A stretch of DNA of 64,000 bases from Bacteroidia bacterium (GTDB lineage: Bacteria > Bacteroidota > Ignavibacteria > SZUA-365). Position 1 is the stretch's first letter. Each line of letters begins with the position of its first letter. Positions 36,239-44,857 of the stretch are shown in pieces. The stretch spans positions 1,007,131-1,071,130 of the forward strand of contig JAOSJT010000001.1 in the NCBI GenBank assembly GCA_027493955.1, given 5' to 3'. The notes beneath the pieces are model-generated. The model worked only from the letters and a program-made list of their open reading frames with translations, had not been told where the DNA came from and ran no database searches. A program made the position numbers and the translations under genes.

Positions 36239-37225
36239 TTCCGATCCCGCGACACGTATTTCAACGCCGACTCGGATCATCGAGCGGATGGACAGGAGTT
36301 TCATCTACGGGATCTCTGCTCGGAAGTGCGCAGGCCAAGGAATCGAGGCGCTTTCACATGAGACAAATGCCTGCTCAGGATGCCAACGCGCCCTGCATGC
36401 TTCCTTTGTATCGCGCTCCCTTTCGCCTTGCATGAAACGAATCCTGAGTACCGTTTTTCTCACCGTTTTATGGAAACGCCGGTAACAGCGGCAGTATTGA
36501 CGGATGAAGAGGAGCTCAGGAGATTGTGCGCGGAATCGGCCGCACGCTACGCGATGATCCGCTTCCCGGTGCATCAGCGCTCCGGTGCCGGGCCGGTACT
36601 ATCACTTCTCCCGGCTGTCACCCCGGATGTGAGCGGGGGCACGGTTTCCGGAGTATCCGATATCGGCGTCTCAGACTCACCTGAGAACGGACACGAGACG
36701 TCACTATTGGGTCGCGCGTTTTTGCTCATGGGGCGAATGGTCGTCTCGGATTCTGGGTACGAAGACCGGAGACAGACGACGCCGGAGAAACGTTTTGCGA
36801 CGCCCAACCCCCGTTCGCCTGCAGCGCGTACTCGGGCAGTGGAGATCGAAGGATAGGATCGTCGCCGGGCGTCCGGCAGGCACTGAACGAACATCGAGAA
36901 TACTTAAGTCGGTGAAACCGAGATCCGGAGATACACGTCGCGTCGGACGGGATCGCTATGTCCGAAGGCGTGATGTACGGTACAAACAAGGCCAGGCGAA
37001 ATGGTTTGCGGTGCGGAAATGGGAGTAAGAGAGGCGTTTTACAGCGATGCAACTTCCGGTCGCTGGTTTGTGGTGTTTCATGAAACAACCCGGAGACGGG
37101 TATAGCCGAAAAATCGAAGATTCGCTTGCATACGACTCTCCCCGCCCGCCACCCGTACCCCCGCAGCGCAGGGCTCGGCGACAAACCCAATGCTCCACTC
37201 CTCCATCCTGCTTTACCTTCTCCGC
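36239..37225. other. Gene-free stretch of about 1 kb downstream of the aspartase fusion
   Basis: No gene I can support. The longest open frames (plus 36380-36856, minus 36726-37190) have no recognisable domain and unconvincing composition rich in Pro, Arg and Ser. Small structures seen: a 6-bp hairpin TCTCAG/CTGAGA at 36669-36686 and a perfect 14-bp palindrome at 37074-37087. No terminator with a T tract follows the aspartase gene, and no RNA gene is recognised. Confidence 0.6.
37074..37087. promoter_or_regulatory. Perfect 14-bp palindrome TGTTTCATGAAACA
   Basis: TGTTTCA and TGAAACA meet at the centre with no spacer. It lies about 140 bp past the stop of the 37226-38551 gene, in DNA without genes. 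It could bind a dimeric regulator or be chance; no promoter is recognisable beside it. Confidence 0.3.
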
Positions 37226-38551
37226 TTACAACACACCGGCTCCGCGCAAACGGCGGGCAAGATAGCGTGTGCGCAAATCAAGCCGCTCGAACATACGTTT
37301 GTATTCGGTCATAAAGCTGATGCGTCCGTACGTCTCCGGCATCCCCTCTCGATACTCGCGCGCGGTGCTGAGCACCGTCGCCCAATCGCGACGACTGGCG
37401 TGATCCACGTCATGGTACACGGCACAAAAACCGGCTCCATGTAACACCGAAGAACGCGAAAACAGCTTCCTCGGGAGTCGAAGCGTGAAATCCCAACTGT
37501 TATAGTCCGTGGCATCGCTGCGCATGGTCACGGCAATATGCGGCAACAGCGAATCCGCCCGTTTGTCGCCGAGTATCGTCACCGCGGGCCCATGTCCCTC
37601 GCCGTCTCCCATTATCAGCAACAACGTGACATGCGACTGTTCGGGATAACGCTGCCGCGTACCATCGCGCTGTATGCGCGGACGACCGCTGAGATCGAAA
37701 TGTAACGCCAGATAATCTGCCGAATCGGAAACGGCGTGATGGAGCAAACGATCATCGTGAATGCGGATTTCGAACAGCACGGACGCACTGTCATAACGCG
37801 CGCTGAGCATGAAATGGCTGTCTTCCGCGCCGTACCAGCTGCTCCCTCCGCGAACGATCATGAATGCGGTCGTATCCCCCACGCGTACGGGGATGTCCGA
37901 CGGCAGTTCCAGCGCTGCCGGATACACCGGAAGCGAATAAAAGTGTTGATCCAGAAACGTGCGTCCGGTGTTGACGCCGAAGTAGCGCTCCCAGCCCATG
38001 TTTGTCAGATGATCCAGGGATTGCTCGAAGCCCACGGCGGTGCTCCCTCCTCCAGCACGGAGACGACGTGTGGTCCATTCGGATACGCGCCGGAACAGGC
38101 CTTGCGCCATGCTGTATCCCGTGATGCGCCAATCGAACTCCCCTGTTTTCTCGGTTACGTGACAAACTCCCTGCTCGATGGAAAATCCTACCTCGATGGG
38201 CTCAAGCATGTAGCGGCGTTGCACCGTGTGCGCGAGTTCGAAATCGGGTCCGCTATTCAGGAAAAAATGGACATCGATCACACGAGGCGGAGCATCGGTG
38301 CTGCGAGTGGACAACACGAGATCCATGCCGTCGTCGCCCGAATAGTCGCCGTAGTCGTACCCGTGAATTTTGCACTTTGGCGGGAGTTTTGATAGAATGG
38401 ATGCTATCTTTTCACGGGAAAAGATCTGTGACAATACATCGGCGAAGGCCGCAAATTCCAGACTGTCCGACGGCGCAGACGATGCGGCGCGCAGGACGTA
38501 TGGAACGAGGAGCATAATGACTGTTACGACTATCAGAAAAGACTTCGACAT
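37226..38551 (-). CDS. Exported protein of unknown function with CBM9/DOMON-like C-terminal part
   Basis: 441 residues with a signal peptide (MSKSFLIVVTVIMLLVPYVLRAAS). I do not recognise the N-terminal part, which opens with a helix-rich region and a Ca/Mg-like loop GYDYGDYSGDDGMDL. The C-terminal half (about 230-400) resembles carbohydrate-binding family 9/DOMON beta sandwiches: SASVLFEIRIHDDRLLHH, ADYLALHFDLSG, SWDFTLRLPRKLF and GFCAVYHDVDHASRRDWATVLST. Sugar or surface binding is therefore possible. Its ATG (38551-38549) shares bases with the ATG of the divergent carboxypeptidase gene. Confidence 0.7.
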   Translation of the reverse strand: MSKSFLIVVTVIMLLVPYVLRAASSAPSDSLEFAAFADVLSQIFSREKIASILSKLPPKCKIHGYDYGDYSGDDGMDLVLSTRSTDAPPRVIDVHFFLNSGPDFELAHTVQRRYMLEPIEVGFSIEQGVCHVTEKTGEFDWRITGYSMAQGLFRRVSEWTTRRLRAGGGSTAVGFEQSLDHLTNMGWERYFGVNTGRTFLDQHFYSLPVYPAALELPSDIPVRVGDTTAFMIVRGGSSWYGAEDSHFMLSARYDSASVLFEIRIHDDRLLHHAVSDSADYLALHFDLSGRPRIQRDGTRQRYPEQSHVTLLLIMGDGEGHGPAVTILGDKRADSLLPHIAVTMRSDATDYNSWDFTLRLPRKLFSRSSVLHGAGFCAVYHDVDHASRRDWATVLSTAREYREGMPETYGRISFMTEYKRMFERLDLRTRYLARRLRGAGVL

Positions 38552-39974
38552 GCGTTCCTACTGGGTTGCTACATTCACGATACTTGGCGTTCTGCTCCTG
38601 CTTCACAGTACCTCGGCGCAGCGAAACACATCGCCGCTCGAGGCGCTTGTCGCGTCCGTTGATGGCGAAGTGGAGGGGAAACTGTTCCGCAACAGCATTG
38701 CCGCAGTGGAAATCACCGACGTTCGTAGTGGAAAGACGCTGTATTCCAGGAACGCCAACCTTTTGCTTCGTCCGGCTTCGAACACAAAGCTGTTCACTTC
38801 GGCGGCTGTGCTGCTCGGTATTGACGACAGCGGAACGTTCAGCACAGATCTGGCCCTGACAGGTTCCGCCACGCTCGTGTGTGCCGCCGGAGGTGATCCG
38901 CTGTTCCGTTTGAAAGATATTCAAAAACTCACTGAAATCGCACTGGGAGCCGGTATTTCGCACATCGATACACTGCTACTGGATGCTGCTGAATTCGACA
39001 CAACGGTATTCGGTGAAGGATGGATGTGGGATGATGAGAGCGACCCCTTCCTTCCCGCACTTTCGCCATTCTGTCTCGAACGCAACATCTTCACTCTAAA
39101 CATTAAACAAGACACGCAAGTACATACAGAATTGGATGTTAGCAGTATTCCGCTTATACCGAATCTTGAATGGTCGTGGAGCAGAAGTCCGAAACCTTTG
39201 ACCGTCATCAAAGAGCCGCGCAGCAATCGCTTTCAGCTTCACGGCACTCTCGGTCGCGGAGAACGGTTTTCAAAAAGCTACCCGGTCTGGCAACCCCAAT
39301 CGCTTTTCGCGGACGCGTTTGCACGGAGCTTGCGCGAAGCGGGATTGGCGGATTCCACTCTTTCCATCATGTATGGAAGCGCACCTGATGAACGTGTTGA
39401 GCTCGGAACCGTTGTGCGTCCACTCGACGAAGTGCTTGCTGCAATGAATAAGGAAAGCAACAATCTCTGTGCGGAAATGGCGCTGCGGCTACTGGGATTG
39501 CGGAGCGCGGTGGGCACGGCTTCGGCCCGGGCGGGCATCGCTGCTATGGAAAAACTCTTTACCGACCGGGGCCTCGTACCGGGAGGACTTTCACTCGTCG
39601 ATGGCTCCGGTATCTCCTTTTACAATCTTGCCACCGCAACATCCATCACCCGGGTGCTGCGTATGATGGCCGCGCATCCCCTCTTCGAGCGCTACCGGGC
39701 GTCACTGTCCGTGGCAAGTGTGGACGGTACGCTGCGGAATCGCCTGAAGGATGACAAGATGGGAAAGTTTTTTCAGGGAAAGACAGGCACATTGAGAGGG
39801 GTGAGTGCGCTGTCGGGGTACGTCCAGGCTCCCGGGGGACGACTACTTACCGTCGTGTTGTTGATGCAGAATTTTTCCGGGGATGGTGCGTTGTACCGAC
39901 GTGCACAGGACAGGATAGTGAGGCACTGCATCGAGTACAGTGCCTCACCCGCTGCTTCTACACAACCTCGATGA
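38550..39974 (+). CDS. D-alanyl-D-alanine carboxypeptidase/endopeptidase, PBP4 (DacB) family
   Basis: 474 residues from ATG 38550, beginning a signal peptide (MRSYWVATFTILGVLLLLHSTSAQ). ATG at 38517 would add 11 residues and put a charged segment ahead of it. The three penicillin-binding motifs are in order: SNTK in LLRPASNTKLFTSA, SNN in MNKESNNLCAEMALRLLG and KTG in FFQGKTGTLRGVSALSGY, with the long PBP4-type insert between the first two. It trims peptidoglycan peptide stems in the periplasm. Its last 17 bases overlap the convergent 100-residue gene, and a perfect 11-bp hairpin is embedded in its last codons. Confidence 0.92.
   Translation: MRSYWVATFTILGVLLLLHSTSAQRNTSPLEALVASVDGEVEGKLFRNSIAAVEITDVRSGKTLYSRNANLLLRPASNTKLFTSAAVLLGIDDSGTFSTDLALTGSATLVCAAGGDPLFRLKDIQKLTEIALGAGISHIDTLLLDAAEFDTTVFGEGWMWDDESDPFLPALSPFCLERNIFTLNIKQDTQVHTELDVSSIPLIPNLEWSWSRSPKPLTVIKEPRSNRFQLHGTLGRGERFSKSYPVWQPQSLFADAFARSLREAGLADSTLSIMYGSAPDERVELGTVVRPLDEVLAAMNKESNNLCAEMALRLLGLRSAVGTASARAGIAAMEKLFTDRGLVPGGLSLVDGSGISFYNLATATSITRVLRMMAAHPLFERYRASLSVASVDGTLRNRLKDDKMGKFFQGKTGTLRGVSALSGYVQAPGGRLLTVVLLMQNFSGDGALYRRAQDRIVRHCIEYSASPAASTQPR
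39918..39948. terminator. Perfect 11-bp stem-loop between convergent gene ends
   Basis: GTGAGGCACTG (39918-39928) and CAGTGCCTCAC (39938-39948) are exact inverted copies around a 9-base loop. It lies inside the last codons of the carboxypeptidase gene and 9 bp past the stop of the minus-strand 100-residue gene. Neither side has a good T tract, so it may be a weak bidirectional terminator or an RNA 3'-end stabiliser. Confidence 0.6.
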
Positions 39975-40260
39975 GGGTGCGGTATTCGGTTTTGCCGTCT
40001 TTGATGAACTCGTCGACAATGCGATTGATCAATTGATCCGTCACTTCATCGGCGTCGTCCTCAAGCGCATCGTACTCCTCCATCGATGCGCAGACGTACA
40101 TCTCGTTGAACACGTTCGGTTTCGTCATGCTTTCGAACACCGAGTAGTTCTTTCCCCGTTCATGTATCAGGTAATTTTTCAAAGCCTGGATGGTCTCGAG
40201 ATACTCCTCCCGTTTTTCTTCCTTGATCGGGTAGGAAATCGTAAAGATGACTCTTGGCAT
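39958..40260 (-). CDS. Small protein with dimeric alpha/beta-barrel (ABM-like) pattern
   Basis: 100 residues. The order strand (RVIFTISYPI), helix (REEYLETIQALKNYLI), strand (NYSVFESMTKPNVFNEMYVCA), helix (MEEYDALEDDADEVTDQLINRIVDEFI) and final strand (YRTLIEVV) is that of ferredoxin-like dimeric barrels such as antibiotic-biosynthesis-monooxygenase (ABM) proteins. No cofactor residue is evident, so the function is unknown. It lies 35 bp below pnp on the same strand and may be a tail gene of the large translation operon. Its end overlaps the convergent carboxypeptidase gene. Confidence 0.75.
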   Translation of the reverse strand: MPRVIFTISYPIKEEKREEYLETIQALKNYLIHERGKNYSVFESMTKPNVFNEMYVCASMEEYDALEDDADEVTDQLINRIVDEFIKDGKTEYRTLIEVV

Positions 40261-40295
40261 CTGGTACTCCGTGTTTTCGTTGGGGAAAGGACCGC

Positions 40296-42482
40296 TCAGC
40301 GGCGGCCTCCGTGTCTGGAACCACCGCTACCGCCCCGGCGCTGACCTCCACCGCCGCCGCTGCTGCGATGATGACCTTCGTCCGGTTTTTCTTCATAGCC
40401 CTCGGGAGGCTCCATAAGTGCTTTGCGACTGAGAACAAGTTTTCCATTGTCCTCGACGCGCAGCAACTTGACGGTAACGATGTCGCCGACTTTCAGCACT
40501 TCTTCGACGTTGGCAATACGTCGGAAGTCAATCTGCGAAATGTGCAGCAATCCTTCCTTGCCAGGCAGAATTTCGATGAAGGCGCCGAAATCCATGATTT
40601 TTTTCACGGGACCGGTGTACACCTCGCCCGCTTCGGGTACTGTGGTAATGCGTTTGATCATTTCCACTGCACGGGCGCTGCTGTCGGCGTTGTTGGATGC
40701 GATCGTGACCCGTCCGTCTTCTTCGATATTGACTTCCGCACCGCTTTCGGCAACGATGGCCTTGATATTCTTTCCTCCCGGTCCGATCACCGCGCCGATC
40801 ATATCCACAGGGATATAGATGGTGGTGAGTCGGGGGGCGTACTCGGAAAGATCGGGGCGGCTTTCTTCGATGGTTTCGTTCATGACATCCAGAATATGGA
40901 ATCTGCCGGCACGGGCTTGCTCCAACGCCGTTTCCATGATCTCGATGGTGATACCCTTGATTTTGATATCCATCTGATAGGATGTGATGCCATCCTTCGT
41001 GCCGGCGACCTTGAAGTCCATGTCACCGAGGTGATCCTCGTTGCCCAGGATATCGGTGAGAATGGCCACCCGATCGCCGTCCTTGATAAGACCCATCGCC
41101 ACGCCGGCTACGGGTTTCTTAATCGGAACACCGGCATCCATGAGCGCCATGGAACCTGAGCACACCGTCGCCATGGAGGACGAACCGTTGGATTCGAGGA
41201 TGTCGCACAAAAGACGAATAGTGTACGGAAATTCTTCCGTGGGCGGGATCAGCGCTTTAAGTGCGCGCTCGGCGAGATTTCCATGACCGATTTCACGACG
41301 ACTGGTGAAGCCCATGCGTCCGACTTCCCCTACCGAGAACGGCGGGAAATTGTAATGCAACATGAAGCGCTTGCGCGATTCCTCGCCGAGCCCGTCAATG
41401 ATCTGCTCGTCGGATTTCGTTCCAAGCGTGCAGCTCATGAGGGCCTGTGTTTCACCGCGCGTGAAAAGCGACGACCCGTGTGCGCGTGGGAGAAGTCCCA
41501 CGTCACAAGAAATCGGTCGCACGTCCGTCAGTCCGCGTCCGTCGAGTCGCACACCTTTGTCGAGAATGGTGTCGCGCATGGCCTTTTTTTCGAGATCATG
41601 GACGAGATTCTTGATGGTCTGCTCCTGCTCGGGATAGTCTTCCGCCAAGGCTGCGAGGACTTCGTCGTACAGCGCATGCGTCTGCTCGGAGCGTGCCTGT
41701 TTGTCGAGCACGGTGCCGGCCAGATCATAGAGCTTGTCCCACGCGAGGGCGTGAATTTTATCTTCCAGTCCTTCGGGCAACTCCGCGACGGCAACCTGCA
41801 TGCGGGGCTTACCGCATTCGGCATGGAGTTCGGAAATCGCGTTACAGATTTCCGCGATATGTTTGTGACCGAAGGCCAGCGCGTCGAGCATGTCGCGTTC
41901 GGAGATCTCCTTCGCTTCACCTTCCACCATGAGGATGGAATCGGCCGTGCCGGCCAGGACAACCTCGAGATCGGAGTTCTTCAAATCCTCGAAGGTCGGA
42001 TTCACGATGAGTTGACCGTTGACGCGCCCTACACGCACTTCCGCGATGGGTCCTTCGAATGGTGCGCCGGAAATCATCATCGCGGCGGAGGCGGCCGTCG
42101 TTGCGAGCACATCCGCGTCGTTCTCCTGATCGGAGGAATATACCGACGCAATGACCTGTACTTCGTTGCGGAAGTCGTCGGCAAACATCGGCCTGATGGG
42201 TCGATCCATCAATCGCGCGGAAAGAATCTCCTTCTCGGAAGGTTTTCCCTCACGCTTGAAAAAGCCGCCGGGGATTTTTCCCGCAGCGGAGGTTTTTTCA
42301 CGATACTCGCAGCTCAAGGGAAAGAAGTCAATGCCTTCCCGGGGTGAGTCTGCGACAACGACGGTGGAGAGCACCATGGTCTCTCCGTAGGTGATGAGCA
42401 CCGATCCGCTCGCCTGACGGGCGAGGCGGCCGGTTTCAAACACCATGGTTTTACCGCCGATTTCTATTTCTTTTCTAGTCAT
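40296..42482 (-). CDS. pnp: Polyribonucleotide nucleotidyltransferase (PNPase)
   Basis: 728 residues from ATG 42482, chosen because an AAGGA Shine-Dalgarno site lies 4-8 bases ahead; the upstream frame would run into rpsO. Two RNase PH cores are present (first from MTRKEIEIGGKTMVFETGRLARQASG, second with LDGRGLTDVRPISCDVGLLPRAHGSSLFTRGETQAL), joined by a helical linker. The KH domain has VIGPGGKNIKAI, and the S1 domain follows (GEVYTGPVKKIMDFGAFIEILPGKEGLLHISQI). It degrades RNA 3' to 5' using phosphate. Its C-terminus is an unusual Gly/Arg/Ser tail (HHRSSGGGGGQRRGGSGG...). The neighbour rpsO upstream is the conserved order. Confidence 0.97.
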   Translation of the reverse strand: MTRKEIEIGGKTMVFETGRLARQASGSVLITYGETMVLSTVVVADSPREGIDFFPLSCEYREKTSAAGKIPGGFFKREGKPSEKEILSARLMDRPIRPMFADDFRNEVQVIASVYSSDQENDADVLATTAASAAMMISGAPFEGPIAEVRVGRVNGQLIVNPTFEDLKNSDLEVVLAGTADSILMVEGEAKEISERDMLDALAFGHKHIAEICNAISELHAECGKPRMQVAVAELPEGLEDKIHALAWDKLYDLAGTVLDKQARSEQTHALYDEVLAALAEDYPEQEQTIKNLVHDLEKKAMRDTILDKGVRLDGRGLTDVRPISCDVGLLPRAHGSSLFTRGETQALMSCTLGTKSDEQIIDGLGEESRKRFMLHYNFPPFSVGEVGRMGFTSRREIGHGNLAERALKALIPPTEEFPYTIRLLCDILESNGSSSMATVCSGSMALMDAGVPIKKPVAGVAMGLIKDGDRVAILTDILGNEDHLGDMDFKVAGTKDGITSYQMDIKIKGITIEIMETALEQARAGRFHILDVMNETIEESRPDLSEYAPRLTTIYIPVDMIGAVIGPGGKNIKAIVAESGAEVNIEEDGRVTIASNNADSSARAVEMIKRITTVPEAGEVYTGPVKKIMDFGAFIEILPGKEGLLHISQIDFRRIANVEEVLKVGDIVTVKLLRVEDNGKLVLSRKALMEPPEGYEEKPDEGHHRSSGGGGGQRRGGSGGSRHGGRR

Positions 42483-42523
42483 GTGATCCTTGGTGTAAAA
42501 GCTTCCCTTGGGAAGAGCGCGCA

Positions 42524-42793
42524 TTACTTGCGCAACTCGAGTTCCTTGACGATGGTGCGATAGCGATTCATGTCGATCTTCTGCAAATAGGCGAGAAGGC
42601 GACGGCGCTTACCGACCATTTTCAGCAGGCCGCGACGGCTGTGATGATCTTTCTTGAACGCATCGAAATGCGGGGACAGTCCGTTGATCGTTTCGGTGAG
42701 AATCGCGATCTGGACTTCGGCTTTGCCGGTGTCGTTCGCGTGGGCACCGAATTTCGCAACGAGTTCCTGCTTGCGTTCTTTCGTGAGAGGCAT
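42524..42793 (-). CDS. rpsO: 30S ribosomal protein S15
   Basis: 89 residues, standard length. Recognised by the S15 pattern: [53 protein letters not shown] and the final IVKELELRK. It binds 16S rRNA near the central domain junction and helps form the intersubunit bridge. It lies between ribF (29 bp upstream) and pnp (41 bp downstream), the common rpsO-pnp arrangement. In E. coli S15 represses its own mRNA; no leader structure is obvious in the short gap here. Confidence 0.98.
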   Translation of the reverse strand: MPLTKERKQELVAKFGAHANDTGKAEVQIAILTETINGLSPHFDAFKKDHHSRRGLLKMVGKRRRLLAYLQKIDMNRYRTIVKELELRK

Positions 42794-42822
42794 GATTGTA
42801 GCTCCTTGGTAAACAGATAAAG

Positions 42823-43767
42823 TTATTTCGTATTCAGTTGATTTCGTCGGATAACGGCTCGTTCAATATCTTCGGCGATTTGTGCGACAAGTTGTTCGCG
42901 GGTGTCAAAACGGATCTCATCGCGCAACCGGTCGAGCAATGCAACGTGCAGCTGCAGACCGTAGAATCTGCCCGAACAAGCTAAAATATGAACTTCCAAT
43001 GAGAAATGCACCTGCTGAGAAACGGTCGGGCGTAATCCGATATTCATGACGCCCGTGTATGTTTCGCCTCGCAATGTCACATCCACCAGATAGACGCCAC
43101 CCTTGGGAAGCATTTTGGATGTGTCCTGCACCTGTATATTGGCGGTAGGGAATCCGAGCTGCGAACCGAGTCCGTCGCCGCGGACCACGATACCCGCAAG
43201 CATATACGGACGACCGAGCAGTCGCGACGCTTTCAGGACATCGCCCTCCTTCAGTGCGGATCGGACGGCAGTGCTGCTGACTTTCACGCCTTCGAGCAGA
43301 AGTTCACCGACCGGTGTGACGTCAATACCATTGCTCATACCGAGACGCTGCAGTTCATCCACCGTCCCCGTGCGTCCCTTCCCGAAAGCGTGATCCATCC
43401 CCACCACGAGATGGCGCACGCGAAAGGTGCGCATGATGTATTCGTCAAAAAAATCCTTCGCGTCAAGCATCGACAGATCGCGCGTAAACGGCAGCACCAT
43501 GCACGTGTCGATGCCCGATTGTGCGAGCTGCTCGATGCGTTCGTCAATCGTTGTGAGCAGATAGGTCGGATCACCCCGGCGTCCGATCACCTCGCGCGGA
43601 TGCGGATCGAAGGTGAGCAGTACAGAAGGCAATCCTGATTCGACGGAGATGCTGCGGACGCGGTCAAGAATTTTTCTGTGACCGAGATGCAGGCCGTCGA
43701 ACGTTCCCAGCGTGAGGACGACCGGACCGCGGTGGGGCCATTGTTCGAGACTTCGGCACACGATCAT
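42823..43767 (-). CDS. ribF: Bifunctional riboflavin kinase / FAD synthetase
   Basis: 314 residues. The N-terminal nucleotidyltransferase half has [19 protein letters not shown] (HxGH-type ATP site) and a DPHPREVIG motif. The C-terminal riboflavin kinase half has [26 protein letters not shown] and [10 protein letters not shown] with the conserved Glu in FSLEVHIL. Together they turn riboflavin into FMN and FAD. ATG at 43767 overlaps the truB stop in ATGA; the frame is open further upstream but that part is truB read in another frame. Confidence 0.96.
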   Translation of the reverse strand: MIVCRSLEQWPHRGPVVLTLGTFDGLHLGHRKILDRVRSISVESGLPSVLLTFDPHPREVIGRRGDPTYLLTTIDERIEQLAQSGIDTCMVLPFTRDLSMLDAKDFFDEYIMRTFRVRHLVVGMDHAFGKGRTGTVDELQRLGMSNGIDVTPVGELLLEGVKVSSTAVRSALKEGDVLKASRLLGRPYMLAGIVVRGDGLGSQLGFPTANIQVQDTSKMLPKGGVYLVDVTLRGETYTGVMNIGLRPTVSQQVHFSLEVHILACSGRFYGLQLHVALLDRLRDEIRFDTREQLVAQIAEDIERAVIRRNQLNTK

Positions 43768-44501
43768 ACGGCGCCTCCCGGAACTCCCTCGTGCGGCTGC
43801 TTGGGCCTGGCGGCTGCATGGACGATATCGTCCAGCGCCCATGCTTCATCAACATGGAATGCGCCGATGGCGGTACGGCGTAGATTGCTCAAGTACGCAC
43901 CGCATCCGAGATGCTGGCCGAGGTCGTGCACGAGAGAACGGACGTACGTGCCTTTGGAACACTCGATCTTGAAAGCGACTTCCGGCAGTTCCACGCGGGT
44001 GATGTGAAACGTGGCGATATGCACTTCGCGCGGTGTGCGTTCGACCTCCATCCCCTTTCGCGCGAGCGTATAGAGGCGTTTACCTTCGACCTTCACCGCG
44101 GAGAACATTGGCGGGAGCTGCGAGACGGTGCCGGTGAAATGGTTTGCGGCGGCTTGTAACTCTTCCAAACGCAGAGGCGGGACAGCGCAGACATTCTCTT
44201 CCGGCGTTGCGGCATCGTAGCTGGCAGTGACGGCTCCGAGTTTCATGCTGCCCTCGTACGTTTTCGGCAGTGCCTGAAACGCATCGATGCGTTTCGTCAT
44301 GCTCATGGAGCACAGAATCAGCAGGCCGGTGGCGAGCGGGTCCAGAGTACCGGCGTGCCCGACTTTTTTGACACGCAAGCTACCGCGCACCTTTTTCACG
44401 ACATCAAATGAGGTCCAATCCCGGGGTTTGTCGACCAGCAGCGCTCCCCCGCTGTGTGATATGAAATGCTCGATGGTATTGAAACCCTGCTCGCCTGTCA
44501 A
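43764..44501 (-). CDS. truB: tRNA pseudouridine(55) synthase
   Basis: 245 residues, near the usual length but without a long PUA domain. Key motif GHAGTLDPLATGLLIL contains the catalytic Asp. Other features are VDKPRDWTSFDVVKKVRG near the N-terminus, YEGSMKLGAVTASYDA and KIECSKGTYVRSLVHDLGQHLGCGAYLSNLRRTAIG, all typical of TruB. It makes pseudouridine 55 in the T loop of tRNAs. Overlaps of 4 nt with rbfA and ribF tie it into the rimP-to-pnp operon. Confidence 0.97.
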   Translation of the reverse strand: MTGEQGFNTIEHFISHSGGALLVDKPRDWTSFDVVKKVRGSLRVKKVGHAGTLDPLATGLLILCSMSMTKRIDAFQALPKTYEGSMKLGAVTASYDAATPEENVCAVPPLRLEELQAAANHFTGTVSQLPPMFSAVKVEGKRLYTLARKGMEVERTPREVHIATFHITRVELPEVAFKIECSKGTYVRSLVHDLGQHLGCGAYLSNLRRTAIGAFHVDEAWALDDIVHAAARPKQPHEGVPGGAV

Positions 44502-44851
44502 CGATTCTTCTCGTCCTCGTGGATTTTCCTGAGCAGTTCCTCGATGCGTTCCACACGATCGAGCGATTGATCAATATAGAAGCGCAATTCCGGCGTAAAC
44601 TTGATACGCACGGATTTGCCTACGGCCATTCGTATCTCCCTGGCATTTTCATTGAGAAAATCAAGTACCTGCTCGTCTGTCTTGCCGCTGTGGAAATGGC
44701 TGACATGCACGCGCGCCAACCGGAGGTCCGGTGTCACGGTTACCTCTGTCACCGTAAGCAATCCGTACCCCGCCGTCTCGATATCCTTCGACAGCGTTTC
44801 ACTGATCTGCTGCTTGATGAGCGCGGCGACTCGCGACGTGCGTATGGACAT
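44498..44851 (-). CDS. rbfA: Ribosome-binding factor A
   Basis: 117 residues, standard length. The KH-like fold is recognised by SRVAALIKQQISETLSKDIE, TVTEVTVTPDLRLARVHVS and IRMAVGKSVRIKFTPELRFYIDQSLDRVERIEELL. It binds the 30S subunit and helps mature the 5' end of 16S rRNA, in a pathway shared with RsgA encoded elsewhere in this window. It lies 6 bp below infB and overlaps truB by 4 nt. Confidence 0.96.
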   Translation of the reverse strand: MSIRTSRVAALIKQQISETLSKDIETAGYGLLTVTEVTVTPDLRLARVHVSHFHSGKTDEQVLDFLNENAREIRMAVGKSVRIKFTPELRFYIDQSLDRVERIEELLRKIHEDEKNR

Positions 44852-44857
44852 AAGCTG

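Noticed and set aside
36380-36856. A 158-codon open frame in the gap after the aspartase gene
   Set aside because: No domain, no ribosome-binding site and overlapping open frames of similar length on the other strand.
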